64,000 nucleotides of DNA from Microbacterium sufflavum (lineage in GTDB: Bacteria > Actinomycetota > Actinomycetes > Actinomycetales > Microbacteriaceae), in assembly GCF_023091155.1 (NCBI RefSeq), contig NZ_JAHWXK010000001.1, positions 1,116,001-1,180,000 on the forward strand, in the 5' to 3' direction. The translations under genes were made by a program, and so were the position numbers. The notes below the pieces were generated by a model. The model was not told where the DNA came from. It did no database searches and saw only the letters and a program-made list of their open reading frames with translations. Positions 17,665 to 26,441 of the stretch are shown here, piece after piece (position 1 is the first letter of the stretch; each line of letters begins with the position of its first letter).

Positions 17665-19167
17665 TCAGGAATGCGCGGGACCGAGGCGCAGCGCCGTCTC
17701 GCCGAAGTCCAGGACGCGGTACCGCCCGCACTCGATCGTCGCCACCGGTTCGACCCCGGCGGGCAGCTGCCACGGCACGGTCTGCGCGTCCTCCACCAGG
17801 AACGACACCTCCCCCGCCGCGAAGTCCCGCCGGTCGACCAGCCAGGCGTAGCCGTTCAGCGCGTGGTCGACCTGCACCAGGCGTGACGGGTCGTCGAGGT
17901 GCAGCTTGGGCAGCCGCACGGTCCAGAACTGCCCGGCACCCGTGCGCCCCGATGCGTCGACCCAGTCGGTGACGCACGTCAGGTCGGCGTCGGGTGCCTG
18001 CGCGGCGGCCGCCAGTCGCGGCCCGCTCAGTCCGGCGGCGAGGAGCAGCAGGGCACCCAGCGCCGCGACCGCACCGCGCACGAGCCGAGACGACGGCAGC
18101 ACGGCACGCGGATCGGCGACCAGGGCCAGGACCGGCGCGAACGCCAGCGGCTGGAGGTATCGCGCGGCCTGGGTGCCGAGCGCCACCGCCCCGAGCAGCA
18201 CCAGGGCGGGAGCAACCCACGCGACCGCGGCGACGAGCCGCGCGCCGGGCGCCGATGTCCGCCGCATGCGCACCACCGCGAGGGCGAGGAGGGTGGCGAC
18301 CACGACCAGCGCGAGCACCCCAGGCGGCGTCGAGAGCCGGGCCGCGAACAGCCCGGCGTACAGCTCGAGGGACTCCCGCCAGCGCCACGGCTGCACGTAA
18401 CCGGCGCCCGTGTTCGCGATCCATGCCGAGAACGGAATGCGACAGAGGAAGCCGAGCAGCGTGCCACCGAGCAGGGCAGCGCCGAGCAGCAGCGCGGACC
18501 GCCGGCTCCGGACGGAGAACCCGAGCACGACCAGCACGGCCAGCAGCGGCACCGTGGCCCAGGCCGCGAACAGCGGATTGGTCAGCGTGGACACGGCGGC
18601 CGTCGCGCCGAGCGCCCAGAGCAGCACGACCCCGCCGCCCGGGCGGTCGAGGAAGCGCCGGGCCAGACCGACCGCGGCGACCGCTCCGATCGTGGTCGCG
18701 GCGTAGTAGGTGGTCGTGAGCGAGAGCGACGCGAGCTCGAGGGCATCGCGCGACGGCGACGCCTCGGTGAACACGAGAAGCGCGAACACCCCGAGCGCCG
18801 CGAGCGACCACGCGACCGGGGCGGCACCCGCGCGGCGACGACCGGCGACGAGCCGCGCCACGCCGTAGAACCCGAGCAGGTTGACCACCGCGTTCACCGC
18901 GAGCAGGCCATCGACGTCGAGCGGCAGCAGCGCGCCGAGGGCGACGTGCACGGCGGACTCCGGAAGGAACAGCACGCTCGACAGCGCCCACTCGCCGACC
19001 CCGCCGCCGTCGAGGACCGCGCGCGAGATCAGTCCCACGACCAGGGAATCCCCGTCGCGGAAGAGCAGCGAGGAACGGGGCGATGCGGCGAGCTGACCCG
19101 CCGCGACGAGGGCGATCGCGAGGGCCGTGAGCCACCCCGCCAGCTCCCTCCGTGCGCCCCCGTGCAT
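17665..19167 (-). CDS. Polytopic membrane protein, unknown (GT-C-like topology)
   Basis: 500 residues with about 10-11 membrane helices between residues 10 and 390, followed by a soluble C-terminal domain of about 100 residues. The order, a large first outside loop (SPRSSLLFRDGDSLVVGLIS) and long helical bundle, resembles GT-C glycosyltransferase-like membrane proteins, but no catalytic motif is clear. ATG 19167 is chosen because the first membrane helix begins 10 residues in. The frame upstream is antisense to the mrp leader. It is convergent with lacI, 11 bp apart. Confidence 0.6.
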   Translation of the reverse strand: MHGGARRELAGWLTALAIALVAAGQLAASPRSSLLFRDGDSLVVGLISRAVLDGGGVGEWALSSVLFLPESAVHVALGALLPLDVDGLLAVNAVVNLLGFYGVARLVAGRRRAGAAPVAWSLAALGVFALLVFTEASPSRDALELASLSLTTTYYAATTIGAVAAVGLARRFLDRPGGGVVLLWALGATAAVSTLTNPLFAAWATVPLLAVLVVLGFSVRSRRSALLLGAALLGGTLLGFLCRIPFSAWIANTGAGYVQPWRWRESLELYAGLFAARLSTPPGVLALVVVATLLALAVVRMRRTSAPGARLVAAVAWVAPALVLLGAVALGTQAARYLQPLAFAPVLALVADPRAVLPSSRLVRGAVAALGALLLLAAGLSGPRLAAAAQAPDADLTCVTDWVDASGRTGAGQFWTVRLPKLHLDDPSRLVQVDHALNGYAWLVDRRDFAAGEVSFLVEDAQTVPWQLPAGVEPVATIECGRYRVLDFGETALRLGPAHS

Positions 19168-19223
19168 GCGAACACTCTGGCACGTCGCGCAGACCCGCGA
19201 ACCGCCCGGCCCCATCATCCCGG

Positions 19224-19229
19224 TAAACT
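19224..19229 (+). promoter_or_regulatory. Candidate -10 box of the mrp operon
   Basis: TAAACT fits TANNNT and gives a leader of about 50 nt before ATG 19286. No clear -35 hexamer is seen. Confidence 0.4.
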
Positions 19230-19285
19230 GGACGGACACCGCCCGCCTGAGCCGCAAGGCCGACGAGCCCCGAGGAGCCGCGTAT

Positions 19286-22258
19286 ATGCTGATGCTCCTC
19301 GCCGTGTTCCTCCTCGGGTCGCTGCTGTTGCCCGTTCTGGTGCGCTGGCTGGGAGCACAGGCTTTCGCCGTCGCCGCGCTCGTCCCCGCCGCCGCGTTCG
19401 TGCACGCGCTGGTGCTCACGCCGCAGGTGCTCGACGGCCCTGTGCCGTTCGAGTCCGTGCCGTGGATCCCGCAGCTCGGGCTCTCGCTCTCCATGAACAT
19501 GGACGTGCTCGGGTGGGTCCTCACCCTGATCGTGACCGGCGTCGGCGCGCTCGTGCTGCTCTACTGCCGCTGGTACTTCCACGACGACGCGGCCGGCATC
19601 GGCCAGTTCGCCGGGGTGCTGCTCGGCTTCGCCGGCGCGATGTACGGCCTCGTGCTCACCGACGATCTGGTGATGCTCGTGATGTTCTGGGAGGTGACGA
19701 GCATCCTCTCGTACCTCCTGATCGGGCACTACCGCCGCCGCGCCGCCAGCCGTCGAGCCGCGCTGCAGGCTCTGCTGGTGACGACCCTCGGCGGCCTGGT
19801 GATGTTCGTCGGCGTCGTGCTGCTCGTCGTAGACGCCGGCACGTCGAGCATCCGCGAGATCCTCGCGCTCGCCCCCACCGGGCCCCTGATCGACGCCGCC
19901 ATCGTGATGCTGCTGATCGGCGCCATCAGCAAGTCGGCGCTGTTCCCGTTCCACTTCTGGCTCCCTGGTGCGATGGCCGCCCCCACGCCGGTCAGCGCCT
20001 ACCTGCACGCCGCCGCGATGGTGAAGGCCGGCATCTACCTCATCGCGCGCTTCGCCCCGATCTTCGCGCTGAGCGCCACCTGGCGACCGATCATCATCAG
20101 CCTCGGCAGCCTCACCATGCTGCTCGGCGGGATCCAGGCGCTGCGCGAGACCGACCTCAAGCGCGTGCTCGCCTTCGGCACCGTCAGCCAGCTGGGGTTC
20201 TTCGCCGTCGTGGTCGGCTACGGCACGCAGGCCGCCGCCCTCGCCGGACTCGCGCTCGTGATCGGGCACGCCCTGTTCAAGTCGGCGCTGTTCCTGATCG
20301 TCGGCGTGATCGACCGGCAGCTCTCCACGCGTGACATCACCGAGCTCTCCGGGGTCGGACGGCAGGCGCCGGTCATGGCGACCGCGGCCTTCATCTCGGT
20401 CGCGTCGATGGCGGGCATCGCGCCCACCATCGGCTTCGTCGCCAAGGAGTCCACGCTCACGGCGCTCCTGGATGACGCGCAGGGCGGCTCGATCTGGGGA
20501 CTCGTGGCGCTGATCGGCGTCGTCCTCGGTTCCATGCTCACCGCGGCATATGGCGTGCGCTTCCTGTGGGGAGCGTTCTGGACCAAACGCGACGACCGCG
20601 GCGACCGGCGGCCCGACACCGCGTGGCCCGACCCGCCCGTCGGCTTCCTCTCCGCGCCGATCATCCTCGCCGGGGTCACCCTCGCGGCGGGCATCGGCGC
20701 CCCCGCGCTCGACATCGCCCTGCAGCCCTACGCGCTCACCGCGAACCCCGGCCTCGACCACGAGGGCGCCGCCGTCGAAGGCCCCGGTCACCTCGCGCTC
20801 TGGCACGGGTTCGAACCAGCGCTCGGGATCTCGATCCTCACGGTCCTGCTGGGCATCGGGCTGTTCCTGCTCACGCGACGCAGCGGCTGGGACCGTCGCC
20901 CGCGCCTGCTGCCCTTCACCGCCGCCGACGCCTACTACCTCGTGATGCGCGGCATCGACCGGCTGTCCGTGCTCAGCACCACCCTCACGCAGCGCGGCTC
21001 GCTGCCCGTCTACGTCGGCACGATCTTCGTGGTGTTCGTCGCGGCCGAGGTCACCGCGCTCATCGCGAGCGACATCGACCGCTACCAGCTGTCGCTCTGG
21101 CACACCCCGGCACAGCTCGCGGTCGCGCCGATCATGGCCGTCGCGGGCGTGGTGGCGGTGCGCGCCAGGAAGCGGTACACCGGCGTCGTGCTCGCCTCGG
21201 TCACGGGTCTCGGCATGGTCGTGCTCTTCGCGACCAGCGGCGCACCCGACCTCGCGCTCACGCAGATCCTCGTCGAGACGGTCACCATGGTCACGTTCGC
21301 CCTGGTGCTGCGGCGGCTCCCCGCGCGGATGGGCGAGCACAACGCCTCGGTCAGCCGCATCCCCCGGGCGCTGCTCGGCATCGGCGTCGGCCTCACCATG
21401 GCGTTCGTCGCGATCGTGGCCACCCAGTCGCGCGTCGCCGACCCGATCTCGGAGATCTTCCCGCAGATCGCCTACGAGATCGGCCACGGCAAGAACGTGG
21501 TGAACGTGGCCCTGGTCGACCTACGCGGCTGGGACACGATGGGCGAGCTGTCGGTTCTCGTGCTCGCGGCGACCGGTGTCGCCTCCCTCGTCTTCGTGAC
21601 CCACCGCGCCGATCTGCTCGCCGCGACCAAGACCCTGCCGCGCTCCGTGCGCAAGGCCGCCCGCAGCCGTCCGCTCGTCGAGACCACCGACGGCGTGCGC
21701 TTCCAGACGTCCGAGAACCGCAGCGCCCCGCGCGCCTGGCTGGTCGGCGGACAGAAGATGAAGCCGGAGAACAGGTCGATCCTGCTCGAGGTCATCGTGC
21801 GCATCCTGTTCCACACCATCATCGTGGTGTCGATCTTCCTGCTGTTCGCGGGTCACAACCTGCCGGGCGGCGGCTTCGCCGGCGGACTCGTCGCGGGAAT
21901 GGCGCTCGTGATGCGCTACATCGCCGGCGGCCGCTGGGAGCTCGGTGCCGCCGCACCCACCGACGCCGGACGCCTGCTCGGGGCGGGCCTCATCCTCGCG
22001 GTCGGCACGGCCGTGGTGCCGCTGTTCTTCGGGATGGCCCCGCTCACCAGCACCTTCTGGGAGTGGGAGATCCCGGGCATCGGTCACATGGAGTTCGTCA
22101 CCTCGACGATCTTCGACGTGGGTGTGTACCTCGTGGTGATCGGGCTCGTGCTCGACGTGCTGCGCAGCCTCGGCGCCGAGGTGGACCGGCAGTCCGCGCT
22201 CCGCCCCGGTCAGAGCACCGCGATCGACTTCACCTCACGGACAGGGGGGAACGGCTGA
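19286..22258 (+). CDS. mrpA: Mrp Na+/H+ antiporter subunit A with fused MrpB
   Basis: 990 residues. The large N-terminal part is a NuoL-like proton-translocating subunit, with the key Glu in VMLVMFWEVTSILSYLL and Lys in GAISKSALFPFHFWLPG. The last 170 residues (from NRSILLEVIVRILFHTIIV, with GHNLPGGGFAGGLVAG) form an MrpB domain. The complex exports Na+ in exchange for H+ and supports alkali and salt tolerance. ATG 19286 has GAGGAG 8 nt upstream. First gene of a six-gene operon in which no separate mrpB is needed. Confidence 0.93.
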   Translation: MLMLLAVFLLGSLLLPVLVRWLGAQAFAVAALVPAAAFVHALVLTPQVLDGPVPFESVPWIPQLGLSLSMNMDVLGWVLTLIVTGVGALVLLYCRWYFHDDAAGIGQFAGVLLGFAGAMYGLVLTDDLVMLVMFWEVTSILSYLLIGHYRRRAASRRAALQALLVTTLGGLVMFVGVVLLVVDAGTSSIREILALAPTGPLIDAAIVMLLIGAISKSALFPFHFWLPGAMAAPTPVSAYLHAAAMVKAGIYLIARFAPIFALSATWRPIIISLGSLTMLLGGIQALRETDLKRVLAFGTVSQLGFFAVVVGYGTQAAALAGLALVIGHALFKSALFLIVGVIDRQLSTRDITELSGVGRQAPVMATAAFISVASMAGIAPTIGFVAKESTLTALLDDAQGGSIWGLVALIGVVLGSMLTAAYGVRFLWGAFWTKRDDRGDRRPDTAWPDPPVGFLSAPIILAGVTLAAGIGAPALDIALQPYALTANPGLDHEGAAVEGPGHLALWHGFEPALGISILTVLLGIGLFLLTRRSGWDRRPRLLPFTAADAYYLVMRGIDRLSVLSTTLTQRGSLPVYVGTIFVVFVAAEVTALIASDIDRYQLSLWHTPAQLAVAPIMAVAGVVAVRARKRYTGVVLASVTGLGMVVLFATSGAPDLALTQILVETVTMVTFALVLRRLPARMGEHNASVSRIPRALLGIGVGLTMAFVAIVATQSRVADPISEIFPQIAYEIGHGKNVVNVALVDLRGWDTMGELSVLVLAATGVASLVFVTHRADLLAATKTLPRSVRKAARSRPLVETTDGVRFQTSENRSAPRAWLVGGQKMKPENRSILLEVIVRILFHTIIVVSIFLLFAGHNLPGGGFAGGLVAGMALVMRYIAGGRWELGAAAPTDAGRLLGAGLILAVGTAVVPLFFGMAPLTSTFWEWEIPGIGHMEFVTSTIFDVGVYLVVIGLVLDVLRSLGAEVDRQSALRPGQSTAIDFTSRTGGNG

Positions 22259-22839
22259 TGGACGTCTCCCTGGCCCTCATCGCGATCATGGCCGTGCTCT
22301 TCGCGTGCGGCGTCTACGCGATGCTCGAGCGCAGCCTGACCCGGGTGCTGATCGGCTTCCTGCTGCTCGGCAACGCCACGAACCTGCTGCTGCTGATCGT
22401 GATGGGCGTGCCGGGCAACGCCCCCTTCTTCGGCACGAACGGCGACCTCAGCGATCCGCTCCCGCAGGCGCTGACCCTCACCGCCATCGTGATCACCTTC
22501 GCGGTGTCGGCGTTCCTGCTCGCCCTCATCTACCGCTCCTGGCAGCTCGGCCAGGCCGACACGGTCGAGGACGACGAGGCCGACATCGCCCTGCGCGAGC
22601 GCACCGACGCCGACGAAGACCTCATGGACGACGAGTCGGAGACCGACGACGACGAGGCGACCACCGACTTCGTCGGCGTGCAGACCGCGCCCATCACGGT
22701 GCTGCACATGCGGGACCACCCCGACATCCACGACGACGCCCCCTACGACTCGCCGTACAGCGCGCAGCGGGAGGACGAACCCGAACCCGAGGCCGACGAG
22801 GATCCAGACCACACGACAGACGGGGAGGGCAGGTCATGA
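22258..22839 (+). CDS. mrpC: Mrp antiporter subunit C with long acidic tail
   Basis: 193 residues. The first 105 are a NuoK-like three-helix subunit (IGFLLLGNATNLLLLIVMG; LPQALTLTAIVITFAVSAF). The remaining 85 or so form a hydrophilic tail with dense Asp/Glu (DEADIALRERTDADED; EDEPEPEADEDPDHTT). MrpC is normally about 110-125 residues, so the tail is an unusual extension on the cytoplasmic side. The start ATG shares its A with the mrpA stop (TGATG) and follows AGGGGGGAA. Confidence 0.9.
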   Translation: MDVSLALIAIMAVLFACGVYAMLERSLTRVLIGFLLLGNATNLLLLIVMGVPGNAPFFGTNGDLSDPLPQALTLTAIVITFAVSAFLLALIYRSWQLGQADTVEDDEADIALRERTDADEDLMDDESETDDDEATTDFVGVQTAPITVLHMRDHPDIHDDAPYDSPYSAQREDEPEPEADEDPDHTTDGEGRS

Positions 22840-24389
22840 CCACGCTCGTCCCGCTCCTGGTCGCCCTGCCGCTGCTGGGCGCCGCGGTCACCCTCGTGTT
22901 CGGGCGCAATGCCCGGCTCCAGGTGCTCGTCACGGTCGCCACCCTCGCGATCGTCTCGGTCATCGCCGCGGTGCTGCTGGTCGTGGTCGATGCGGGATCC
23001 CCGCTCGCGGTCTCGGTCGGCGGGTGGCCGGTGCCGTTCGGCATCGTGCTCTACGTCGACCGGCTCGCCGCGCTGCTCGTGCTCGTGTCGAGCGTCGTGC
23101 TGCTCGCGGTCCTCCTCTTCTCGATCGGTCAGGGCGTCGCAGACGGCGCGGACGAGACCCCGATCTCGATCTTCAACCCCTCCTACCTGATCCTCGCGGC
23201 CGGCATCTTCAACGCCTTCATCGCGGGCGACCTGTTCAACCTCTACGTCGGCTTCGAGATCCTGCTCGTCGCGTCGTACGTGCTGATCACGCTGGGCAGC
23301 ACCGAGTCGCGCATCCGCACGGGTGCGGTGTACATCGTCGTCTCGCTCGTGTCGTCGATCCTGTTCCTCGCCTCGATCGCGATGATCTACGGCGCCCTCG
23401 GCACCGTGAACATGGCGCAGATCGCCGAGCGCATGTCGGAGCTGCCGCAGGACACGCAGCTCGTGCTGCACCTGATGCTCGTGGTCGCCTTCGGCATCAA
23501 GGCCGCCATCTTCCCCGTCTCCTTCTGGCTGCCCGACTCCTACCCGACCGCGCCGGCCCCGGTCACGGCGGTGTTCGCCGGACTGCTGACGAAGGTCGGC
23601 GTGTACGCGCTGATCCGCACCGAGACGCAGCTCTTCGCCTCCAACAGCATCGACACGCTGCTGCTCATCATCGCGCTGGCGACCATGGTCGTCGGGGTGC
23701 TGGGTGCCGTGGCGCAGGCGGAGCTGAAACGGATCCTGTCGTTCACCCTCGTGAGCCACGTGGGCTACATGATCTTCGGCCTGGCGATCGCGACGCCCGC
23801 GGCGATCGGCGCCACCGTGTACTACATCGTGCACCACATCGTGGTGCAGACCACCCTCTTCCTCGCCGTGGGACTCATCGAGCGTCGGGCGGGAAGCACC
23901 TCGATCCTGCGGGTGAAGGGGCTGCTCAAGATCGCGCCCGTGATCGCGGTGCTGTACTTCATCCCCGCGATCAACCTCGGCGGTCTGCCCCCGTTCTCCG
24001 GGTTCATCGGCAAGTTCGCGCTGTTCGAGGCCGCCGCCTCCGTGGGCACGCCCCTGATGATCGTGCTGATCTTCGGCGGCATCATCACCTCGCTGCTCAC
24101 GCTGTACGCGCTCATGCGGGCGTGGAACCTGGCGTTCTGGCGCGAGGAGGAGGACTCCACCGAGACCGAGGGACGCATCTCCTACCTGACGGGCGCACCC
24201 GCGGCCGACGAGCAGCAGGAGACCAGGCGCATCCCGAAGATCATGACGGTCGCCACCGCGGGCATGGTCACGGTCACGGTGGCCCTGACGATCTTCGCCG
24301 GTCCGCTGTACGCTCTGTGCGATCGCATCGGGGCTGGCCTGCTGCAGCCGGTCAACCTCGTCCAACTGGAAGACGAGGTGGAGGGATGA
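22836..24389 (+). CDS. mrpD: Mrp antiporter subunit D
   Basis: 517 residues, NuoM/N-like with about 14 helices. It has the conserved Glu in FNLYVGFEILLVASY and Lys in VVAFGIKAAIFPVSFWLPD that form the proton path. MrpD pairs with MrpA as a transport subunit. A charged cytoplasmic insertion (about 440-475, WREEEDSTETEGR) lies before the last helix. It starts with ATGA overlap to mrpC. Confidence 0.94.
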   Translation: MTTLVPLLVALPLLGAAVTLVFGRNARLQVLVTVATLAIVSVIAAVLLVVVDAGSPLAVSVGGWPVPFGIVLYVDRLAALLVLVSSVVLLAVLLFSIGQGVADGADETPISIFNPSYLILAAGIFNAFIAGDLFNLYVGFEILLVASYVLITLGSTESRIRTGAVYIVVSLVSSILFLASIAMIYGALGTVNMAQIAERMSELPQDTQLVLHLMLVVAFGIKAAIFPVSFWLPDSYPTAPAPVTAVFAGLLTKVGVYALIRTETQLFASNSIDTLLLIIALATMVVGVLGAVAQAELKRILSFTLVSHVGYMIFGLAIATPAAIGATVYYIVHHIVVQTTLFLAVGLIERRAGSTSILRVKGLLKIAPVIAVLYFIPAINLGGLPPFSGFIGKFALFEAAASVGTPLMIVLIFGGIITSLLTLYALMRAWNLAFWREEEDSTETEGRISYLTGAPAADEQQETRRIPKIMTVATAGMVTVTVALTIFAGPLYALCDRIGAGLLQPVNLVQLEDEVEG

Positions 24390-24979
24390 GGCCGGAGACG
24401 CGGCGCCTGTGGCGCGACATCGGCATGCAGCTGCCGTTCCTCGCCTGGCTGATCGTGCTGTGGATGCTGCTGTGGGCGCAGTTCACCGTGCTCTCGTTCC
24501 TGACCGGGCTCGTGGTCGCGATCTTCGTGACGCGCGTGTTCCGGCTGCCGACGGTCGAGCTGTCCGGCCGCGTGAACCTCTGGTACGCCGCGCTGTTCAT
24601 CGTGCAGTTCCTCTGGGCAGTGCTGCGCGGCGCCCTGTCGGTCACGGTGCAGGTGTTCGACTTCCGCCGGCAGCCGGGCACCGCGATCGTCGCCGTGCCG
24701 CTGCGGTACGCGGACGACCTCGTCATGACGCACGTCGCGGTGGTGTCGTCGCTGATCCCCGGTTCGCTCGTGGTGGAGGCCGACCGCGACCGGCGCATCC
24801 TGTACCTGCACGTGATCGGCGTGCGCAGCAAGGAAGACGTCGAGGAGCAGCGGCAGGGGGTGCTCGGCTGGGAGAAGCGGGTCGTGCGCGCGCTGGGCGA
24901 CCCGTCGCAGTACCGCCGCCTCAAGGCCGACGAGCGCGCGGGTCGCATCGATCCGGCCAGGGTGGGGGGTGCCCGATGA
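24386..24979 (+). CDS. mrpE: Mrp antiporter subunit E
   Basis: 197 residues, with two to three N-terminal helices (MQLPFLAWLIVLWMLLWAQF; WYAALFIVQFLWAVLRGAL) and a soluble cytoplasmic domain with the family pattern THVAVVSSLIPGSLVVEADR and LYLHVIGV. Coupled to mrpD by ATGA. The C-terminal 40 residues are charged and longer than in Bacillus MrpE. Confidence 0.92.
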   Translation: MRPETRRLWRDIGMQLPFLAWLIVLWMLLWAQFTVLSFLTGLVVAIFVTRVFRLPTVELSGRVNLWYAALFIVQFLWAVLRGALSVTVQVFDFRRQPGTAIVAVPLRYADDLVMTHVAVVSSLIPGSLVVEADRDRRILYLHVIGVRSKEDVEEQRQGVLGWEKRVVRALGDPSQYRRLKADERAGRIDPARVGGAR

Positions 24980-25245
24980 ACGTGCTGCTCCTGGTGATCA
25001 TGGCGGTGTTCGGTGTCGCCGCGATCCTCGCCGTCATCCGCATCGTGCGCGGTCCGTCGATCCTCGATCGCGCGGTCGCCGCCGACGTGCTGCTCACCGA
25101 GGTCATGTGCGTGCTGGGCGCGGAGATGGCGATCAACGGTCACACCCGCAACATCCCGGTGCTGCTGATCATCGCCGCCGTCGGCGTGTTCGGGTCGATC
25201 GCGGTCGCCCGGTTCGTCGCGAGAAGGGACAACACGACGCCATGA
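24976..25245 (+). CDS. mrpF: Mrp antiporter subunit F
   Basis: 89 residues with three membrane helices and the family motif RIVRGPSILDRAVAADVL, where the Asp is conserved in MrpF. ATGA overlap with mrpE. Small essential membrane subunit of the complex. Confidence 0.93.
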   Translation: MNVLLLVIMAVFGVAAILAVIRIVRGPSILDRAVAADVLLTEVMCVLGAEMAINGHTRNIPVLLIIAAVGVFGSIAVARFVARRDNTTP

Positions 25246-25631
25246 ACGTGTTCGGCCTGATGATCCCCGACGCCGTGATCGACGTCGCGGTGCTGGTGCT
25301 GATCCTGATCGGTGCGCTGCTGTGCCTCTCCGCCGCGGTGGGGCTGCTGCACTTCCGCGACGTGCCGACACGGTTGCACGCCGCGACCAAGCCGCAGGTG
25401 CTCGGGCTGCTGGTGATCTGCGTGGCGATCGCGCTGTCGCAGCGGTCGATCGGCGGCGTGCTGTTCGGCCTGGTGCTGGTCGCCCCGGTGGTGCTGATGC
25501 AGTTCGCCACGGCGCCCCTGTCCGCGCACATGGTCGGACGGCAGGCGTATCGCAACGGCACGATCGAGCAGCGCGGGCTCGTGGTGGACGAGCTCGCCGA
25601 GTCCAAGCAGACGCCGCCCGCCGCGGGCTGA
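25242..25631 (+). CDS. mrpG: Mrp antiporter subunit G
   Basis: 129 residues, three membrane helices, with the conserved GLLHFRDVPTRLHAATK loop. ATGA overlap with mrpF. Last gene of the operon; 13 bp separate it from the convergent hydrolase gene and no hairpin terminator is evident. Confidence 0.93.
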   Translation: MNVFGLMIPDAVIDVAVLVLILIGALLCLSAAVGLLHFRDVPTRLHAATKPQVLGLLVICVAIALSQRSIGGVLFGLVLVAPVVLMQFATAPLSAHMVGRQAYRNGTIEQRGLVVDELAESKQTPPAAG

Positions 25632-25644
25632 CCTCGCCCGCGCG

Positions 25645-26406
25645 TCAGGTGCGGTCGGCGAACGCCTCGATCAGGCGTGCGGCGGGTTCGGAGTCGCTGA
25701 TGAGGGTGCCGTGCCCGTGGTCGGGGATCACGGAGAGCTCCGCGCCGGGGATGGCGTCGAGGATGACCTGACACCAGCTCATCGGGGCCAGCGGGTCGTC
25801 TTCCCCGCGCAGCACGAGCACGGGGCAGTGGATGCGGCGGAAGGCCTTCTCGGGCTGATGCACGATGGTCGCCCGCATCTTGCGGATCAGGTGCGGACCG
25901 CCGCGGAGGTACTCGCGCGCGCCGCGCCAAATGACGAGCGGCCGCTCGCCCACGAGGTCCTGCAGCAGGTAGCGCGCCTGGGCCCCGATGTTGCGCGCGG
26001 CCTTGTCGACCGTCGGTCCCGCGAGCACCACCCCGGCCACGAGCTCGGGGTGCCGGGCGGCGAGCTCGGCCGCGATCTGGCTGCCCATCGAGTGCCCGAT
26101 CACCACCACGGGTTCCGCGTCGACGTGGCGCAGATACGCGGCGACCAGGTCGGCGTGGCGCTGCATGGTGAGGGTGCGCGTGGGCTCGGGCGCTTCGCCG
26201 AACCCGGGGAGGTCGAGCGCGATCACGCGTCCGTTCAGCCGCTGGGTGAGGTCGAGGTACACGCTGCGGCCCATGCCGATGCCGTGCAGCAGCAGGTAGG
26301 TGTGCGGCCCCTCGCCGAAGCTCTCCGCGATGAGGGTCGCGCCGCCGTGCTCGAACTCCAGCAGCGTCGCGGTCGTCCCCTTCGGGGCGAGATAACTGGA
26401 GGGCAC
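25645..26406 (-). CDS. Alpha/beta hydrolase
   Basis: 253 residues, alpha/beta-hydrolase fold. Oxyanion-hole motif LLHGIGMG, nucleophile Ser in IGHSMGS, acid Asp in LRGEDDPLAP and catalytic His near the end (PDHGHGTL). No signal peptide, so cytoplasmic. Substrate unknown; could be an esterase, lactonase or C-C hydrolase. The frame begins with GTG 26406 and lacks a strong RBS, so the start is uncertain. It stands alone between convergent mrpG and the penicillin-acylase-type gene in the same direction. Confidence 0.85.
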   Translation of the reverse strand: MPSSYLAPKGTTATLLEFEHGGATLIAESFGEGPHTYLLLHGIGMGRSVYLDLTQRLNGRVIALDLPGFGEAPEPTRTLTMQRHADLVAAYLRHVDAEPVVVIGHSMGSQIAAELAARHPELVAGVVLAGPTVDKAARNIGAQARYLLQDLVGERPLVIWRGAREYLRGGPHLIRKMRATIVHQPEKAFRRIHCPVLVLRGEDDPLAPMSWCQVILDAIPGAELSVIPDHGHGTLISDSEPAARLIEAFADRT

Positions 26407-26441
26407 CGGTCCACGCTAGCCGAGGAACCTCTGCGGGTCTC

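Noticed and set aside
17006..21487. Minus-strand open frame of 1493 codons
   Set aside because: It runs antisense through lacI, across the end-to-end membrane gene in another frame and through mrpA. The translation is Arg/Asp/Glu/His-rich low complexity, as expected for shadow frames at high GC.
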